Of a stretch of 64,000 nt of DNA, positions 60,734 to 64,000 are shown piece after piece. The notes under the pieces are model-generated. The model ran no database searches. It saw nothing but the letters and a program-made list of their open reading frames with translations, and was not told the DNA's origin. A program made the translations under genes and the position numbers. Every line of letters begins with the position of its first letter. Position 1 is the stretch's first letter. Source of the DNA: Paenibacillus sp. FSL K6-0276 (GTDB lineage: Bacteria; Bacillota; Bacilli; Paenibacillales; Paenibacillaceae); NCBI RefSeq assembly GCF_037977235.1, contig NZ_CP150276.1, positions 5,642,001-5,706,000 of the forward strand, in the 5' to 3' direction.

Positions 60734-61075
60734 CTAACGAATCTTCATTGATAACTGGATCAATTCCTGACGCTTCTCAGGACTGGAGTTTACATTGTCA
60801 TACATTGCATCAATAGCCGCACGGTTCTCGCGGTAGCTCTTCTCATGCTTAATTGTAGTATGAGACCATTCGATCAGAGCGTTCTCAGCAACAACAAGTT
60901 CGTTGTATGAATCATGGAATCCTGTAGCCTGCACAAGCTCCTCCATGACCTCCTGTGTAATCTCCTGTAATGCCCGCTTAGCCGCAATTTCCTTTTCCAA
61001 CACTTTTGCTCTATTCTCAAACATATTCTTGGCTTTCATGTAATCCAACTGTGCTTTTGCTAAAATCGGTTTCAT
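60734..61075 (-). CDS. Small helical protein of unknown function
   Basis: 113 residues, charged and almost entirely predicted helix, with a coiled-coil-like first half (ENRAKVLEKEIAAKRALQEI). No cysteine, signal peptide or membrane segment, so it is cytosolic. I do not recognise the family. ATG behind AGGTGAAAG; terminators on both sides make it a one-gene unit. Confidence 0.8.
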   Translation of the reverse strand: MKPILAKAQLDYMKAKNMFENRAKVLEKEIAAKRALQEITQEVMEELVQATGFHDSYNELVVAENALIEWSHTTIKHEKSYRENRAAIDAMYDNVNSSPEKRQELIQLSMKIR

Positions 61076-61176
61076 GGATGGCTTTCACCTTTCAGAAAAT
61101 AATGTTTATACGTTATTGTATCGTAAATCAGAGCAGATTACAAAATTTATGTCCTTGGTAATTGCTCTCATTACAT

Positions 61177-61215
61177 TAAAACACCGGTCTGCGAGTATTT
61201 TTTCGCAGACCGGTG
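61177..61215 (-). terminator. Terminator of the partial SLH protein gene
   Basis: CACCGGTCTGCGA/TCGCAGACCGGTG, a perfect 13-bp stem, with a short T run (TTTT) on the minus strand, just past the stop at 61231. Confidence 0.85.
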
Positions 61216-61230
61216 AACAATCTTTTTGCC

Positions 61231-64000
61231 TTAGTTAAAGTTCTTAGGGAAGATGCTTGTACTCTTTTGCAAGAGTGCAACTGTAATCTTTCCAGCCTCT
61301 GCTCTAGTCAATTTACCCTTTGGATTAAAGTTATATACAGGTTTCTTCTGTCCCGTAACCGTCACAGCGCTTCCTTCCATAATCTTAGCTTTGGATACGG
61401 CCTCAATTGCAGGACGAGAATAGAAATCCATATTACTTGTATCAACGAATGATTTACTTAAGCTTGCTAGCAGTTTGTTATCATTCAAAGACATCTTCAG
61501 CTTCAGTGCCCTAGCAATCATTACCGCCGCTTGTTCACGTGTTAAGGCTTGGTCAGGACCAAAGAAGCCATCACTGAGTCCTGTAACAATACCCGCCCTA
61601 GCAGCAGTCTCAATATGTTTGAAATCCCAGGTAGCCGAAACCGCTTCTGGCACAATATCAAAGAATGTTTGCTTACTGGCATCATAGTTCAAAGGAATAC
61701 TTAATGATTTTACCAACAATGTAGCAAACTCGCCACGAGTCGTTATATCATCTGCGCCAAATGCATCTGCGCGAAGGTTAGTCATGAACCCTTTAGAGTA
61801 CAACCCATTCAAAACATTTCTGCCCCATGGGTGATTCGTAATATCAACAAAGCCACGACGTAGCTTCATAACAGTGTAATAACCAAACTCATCAAACGGA
61901 ACACTGATAGTGTGTTTCTTCGTATCTACTACACCACCTACATTTTCCCATTTCCCTGAATCGGTATAGCGGAATACTGTAATTGTAGACCCAACTTCAT
62001 CCACAATGCTGGAGTTAAAGGTAAGCGTCAATTCACCACGTTTGGAAGGTACAATTTTTCGAGTTTGACTATACTGTGTAAAATACCCTGTCTTACCGCT
62101 AGCATCCACAAAATGTGGAGTAACTCCGTTGGTTTGAATATTAGCACCGTCTTCTCCTAGGCCACCACTGAGCCAGTAAATGTCGGATACTCTTGAAAAG
62201 TTATTCGTGGAGACAGATGACGTGAACCGCAACGCGAGATCCTGCGGGATCACAAGTTGGCCTCCGCCACCTTCTGTTCTGTCATCGCTACCAGTGACGT
62301 TAATAATATTCCCGTAATCATTCTTACGTTCTACGACGCCATCCGCTGGATCCGCAATACCAAACAAAAGCTTTGTATTAGGATAATATTTCGCAGCACC
62401 AGAGCTTGAATATCCCTTCATAATTGTACCCTTAGGAAAATTCAATTCCAGAGCTTTATTGAAAACACTGTACTTCGTAGCTACCTTCTCTGCCATATAC
62501 TGCGTGTCGATTTGTATTGCACTTGCATAATACACATCAATAGTATCGCTTATTGTAGAGTTAGCGCGAACAACCTGTATCTTAATTTGATTGGATTTAT
62601 CTGCCTTCAAACCTACATAATCATAGGTAAAACGATCTTGATTTGGAAAGTCAGTACGTTTTTTGGCTTCCTCTTTACCAATTATTACTTTAGTTGCGCC
62701 CTCGGCCTCAATATCAAAACGAACAAAGTTTTTGTTAACGACGATTTGTTTACCAACCGTTGGTACAGGTGAGAGAAGACGATATGGGGCTACTTCTCGT
62801 ACTACCTCAAGGCGCTGTGTAGTTCTTGCCCCTGTCTTGTTAATAAGCTCAAGGGTATAAACTTGACTGCCTGGAGCATCAAATTTAATATCACGTAACC
62901 GTAAGATAAAATTCTTAGCGCTTCCGATGTACTCATAGTACAGACCATTTGCAGACACATCATCTGGATAACGTTTTGGTCCAATAGGTCCCTCATCATT
63001 GCCGCCTGTCAGGAGCTTATCTTGTCCTGTTGAAGTAAATACCAGAGTTGAACCTTGATATAGATTTAACGTCGATGCTCCGCTTCCTTGTAGTACCAAA
63101 TCAAATTTATCTTTGCTGGTTGTATATTTTTCGTCCTTATAAACAATTTCAGATGGCAATGCAAGAATTGCATTACGCTCGACTTCATTAGTAAGAGTTG
63201 TTGTTGTAAAAGGTAGACGATTATCTCCCAAAGTAGGATGGAATTGCTTCAACCCTGATATATTGGTATCAATGATGTAGAGTTTCAGTTCTTTCTTAAT
63301 AATACGCTGATTCCCAGCATTATCTCTTGAGACTCCAGTAAATACGATTTTATTCTCACCGTATACCAAGGGTCCTTTTTGACTAATTGGCAAAGTAAAA
63401 TTAAAATCTGTTTTGGTTGTTGTTGAGTTCTTAATTACTTTGAGGTCAAAGTCATTACCGTCCGGCAATGATTTACTATCAGTACCATTAATTTGCACTT
63501 GTGCATTCTCGATATTCTCAAATCCGATATATTCACCAGAAACATTTAGAGTTCTATCAATACTAGAATCGAATTCATAGGTCTGTCCATCCTGTAGATT
63601 ACTTACATAAATATAATTTTTCGATACATATGAAATATCAGCATTATAGAAGGATTCTGATCCTTTATAGCGGAACTGCACTTTCTGTTGACCGTTCGAG
63701 AAGCCCGTTATTTTATAAACATATTCGTTTGTACCTGTAGTCGCACCAGGAACATGAGATATAGCTAACGGTTTATTACTCAGAGGTAAATAGTTGGCCG
63801 TTAAATCATCTGGTGTTGCTGTTTTATTTGTTTTTGCCATAATGTAGAAGCTATCACTCTCCAATTGCTGACCATTTAAGGGCAGTTTAGAGATTTTTGT
63901 AAGATCTCCTGAGCCCGTATATCCAGGGAGATAGTACATTTCTGTTATGACAGTCTCATCTTTTAAGAATTTATAAGAATAGATATGAGAGCTACTGTGG
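61231..64000 (-). CDS. Large surface protein with three C-terminal SLH domains, 5' end outside window
   Basis: At least 923 residues; the frame is open to the window edge, so the start and signal peptide lie beyond 64000 and the Met at 63939 is internal. The visible part is beta-rich (Ig-like) with repeated blocks of about 90-100 residues, then a ZU5/GPS-like-looking region (LTLTFNSSIVDEVGSTITVFRY) and three SLH domains (about the last 190 residues: FGADDITTRGEFATLLV, FGPDQALTREQAAVMIA, FNPKGKLTRAEAGKITV). It is probably wall-anchored. No catalytic motif was seen. Confidence 0.87.
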   Translation of the reverse strand, partial: HSSSHIYSYKFLKDETVITEMYYLPGYTGSGDLTKISKLPLNGQQLESDSFYIMAKTNKTATPDDLTANYLPLSNKPLAISHVPGATTGTNEYVYKITGFSNGQQKVQFRYKGSESFYNADISYVSKNYIYVSNLQDGQTYEFDSSIDRTLNVSGEYIGFENIENAQVQINGTDSKSLPDGNDFDLKVIKNSTTTKTDFNFTLPISQKGPLVYGENKIVFTGVSRDNAGNQRIIKKELKLYIIDTNISGLKQFHPTLGDNRLPFTTTTLTNEVERNAILALPSEIVYKDEKYTTSKDKFDLVLQGSGASTLNLYQGSTLVFTSTGQDKLLTGGNDEGPIGPKRYPDDVSANGLYYEYIGSAKNFILRLRDIKFDAPGSQVYTLELINKTGARTTQRLEVVREVAPYRLLSPVPTVGKQIVVNKNFVRFDIEAEGATKVIIGKEEAKKRTDFPNQDRFTYDYVGLKADKSNQIKIQVVRANSTISDTIDVYYASAIQIDTQYMAEKVATKYSVFNKALELNFPKGTIMKGYSSSGAAKYYPNTKLLFGIADPADGVVERKNDYGNIINVTGSDDRTEGGGGQLVIPQDLALRFTSSVSTNNFSRVSDIYWLSGGLGEDGANIQTNGVTPHFVDASGKTGYFTQYSQTRKIVPSKRGELTLTFNSSIVDEVGSTITVFRYTDSGKWENVGGVVDTKKHTISVPFDEFGYYTVMKLRRGFVDITNHPWGRNVLNGLYSKGFMTNLRADAFGADDITTRGEFATLLVKSLSIPLNYDASKQTFFDIVPEAVSATWDFKHIETAARAGIVTGLSDGFFGPDQALTREQAAVMIARALKLKMSLNDNKLLASLSKSFVDTSNMDFYSRPAIEAVSKAKIMEGSAVTVTGQKKPVYNFNPKGKLTRAEAGKITVALLQKSTSIFPKNFN

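Overview
The window looks like a chromosomal segment of a flagellated, endospore-forming, competence-capable Firmicute, most probably a Paenibacillus. The reasons are an alpha/beta-type spore protein, several S-layer-homology (SLH) proteins, long-form HPF, comFA/comFC, degS/degU and gene orders typical of that group. All 54 genes called lie on the minus strand, so the text follows transcription from high to low coordinates. No tRNA, rRNA, CRISPR array, transposase or phage gene was seen.

Cell-surface block (64000-47569): a partial SLH-ended surface protein, a small coiled protein, a major S-layer-type protein behind a long leader, a secreted small protein, a spore protein, metK (TTG start), a 1346-residue Ig-like/SwmB-like/SLH protein and a secreted phosphodiester-glycosidase-like protein. 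degS-degU, a small orphan glycosyltransferase-like gene and comFA-comFC follow (47511-41984). comFA carries a striking internal GC-rich stretch.

Motility block (41815-31264): yvyF, flgM, flgN, flgK, flgL, a DUF6470-type gene, fliW, csrA, flaG, fliD, fliS, a fliT-like gene and three tandem flagellin genes. Each flagellin gene has its own sigma-D promoter, a leader with two CsrA-type GGA sites and a terminator. CsrA, FliW and their likely targets therefore sit together. The flgM promoter overlaps a terminator in a way that could separate two sources of transcription.

Flagellin-modification block (31134-19739): an unknown gene, a Maf glycosyltransferase, pseB, pseG, pseH, pseI, an SpsF-type cytidylyltransferase, a sugar epimerase, pseC, the lysine methylase fliB and a TPR-bearing family-2 glycosyltransferase. 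It is tightly packed and lies behind a sigma-D-like promoter. This is a full route to pseudaminic acid plus machinery to attach it, with a protein methylase embedded in it.

Housekeeping block (19464-1): a cold-shock protein, an SLH protein, hpf, secA, prfB (intact programmed +1 frameshift), a YitT-family membrane protein, the arginine cluster argC-J-B-D-F-G-H behind a good promoter with ARG-box-like half sites, then a TIM-barrel/AraC-type regulator next to a partial Tm-1-like gene.

The least explained signals are two families of dispersed structured intergenic elements. Family A has three copies (near 1211, 45466 and 50471) and family B has two (near 5588 and 13638). Both show changes between copies that preserve base pairing, and all copies face the same way relative to transcription.
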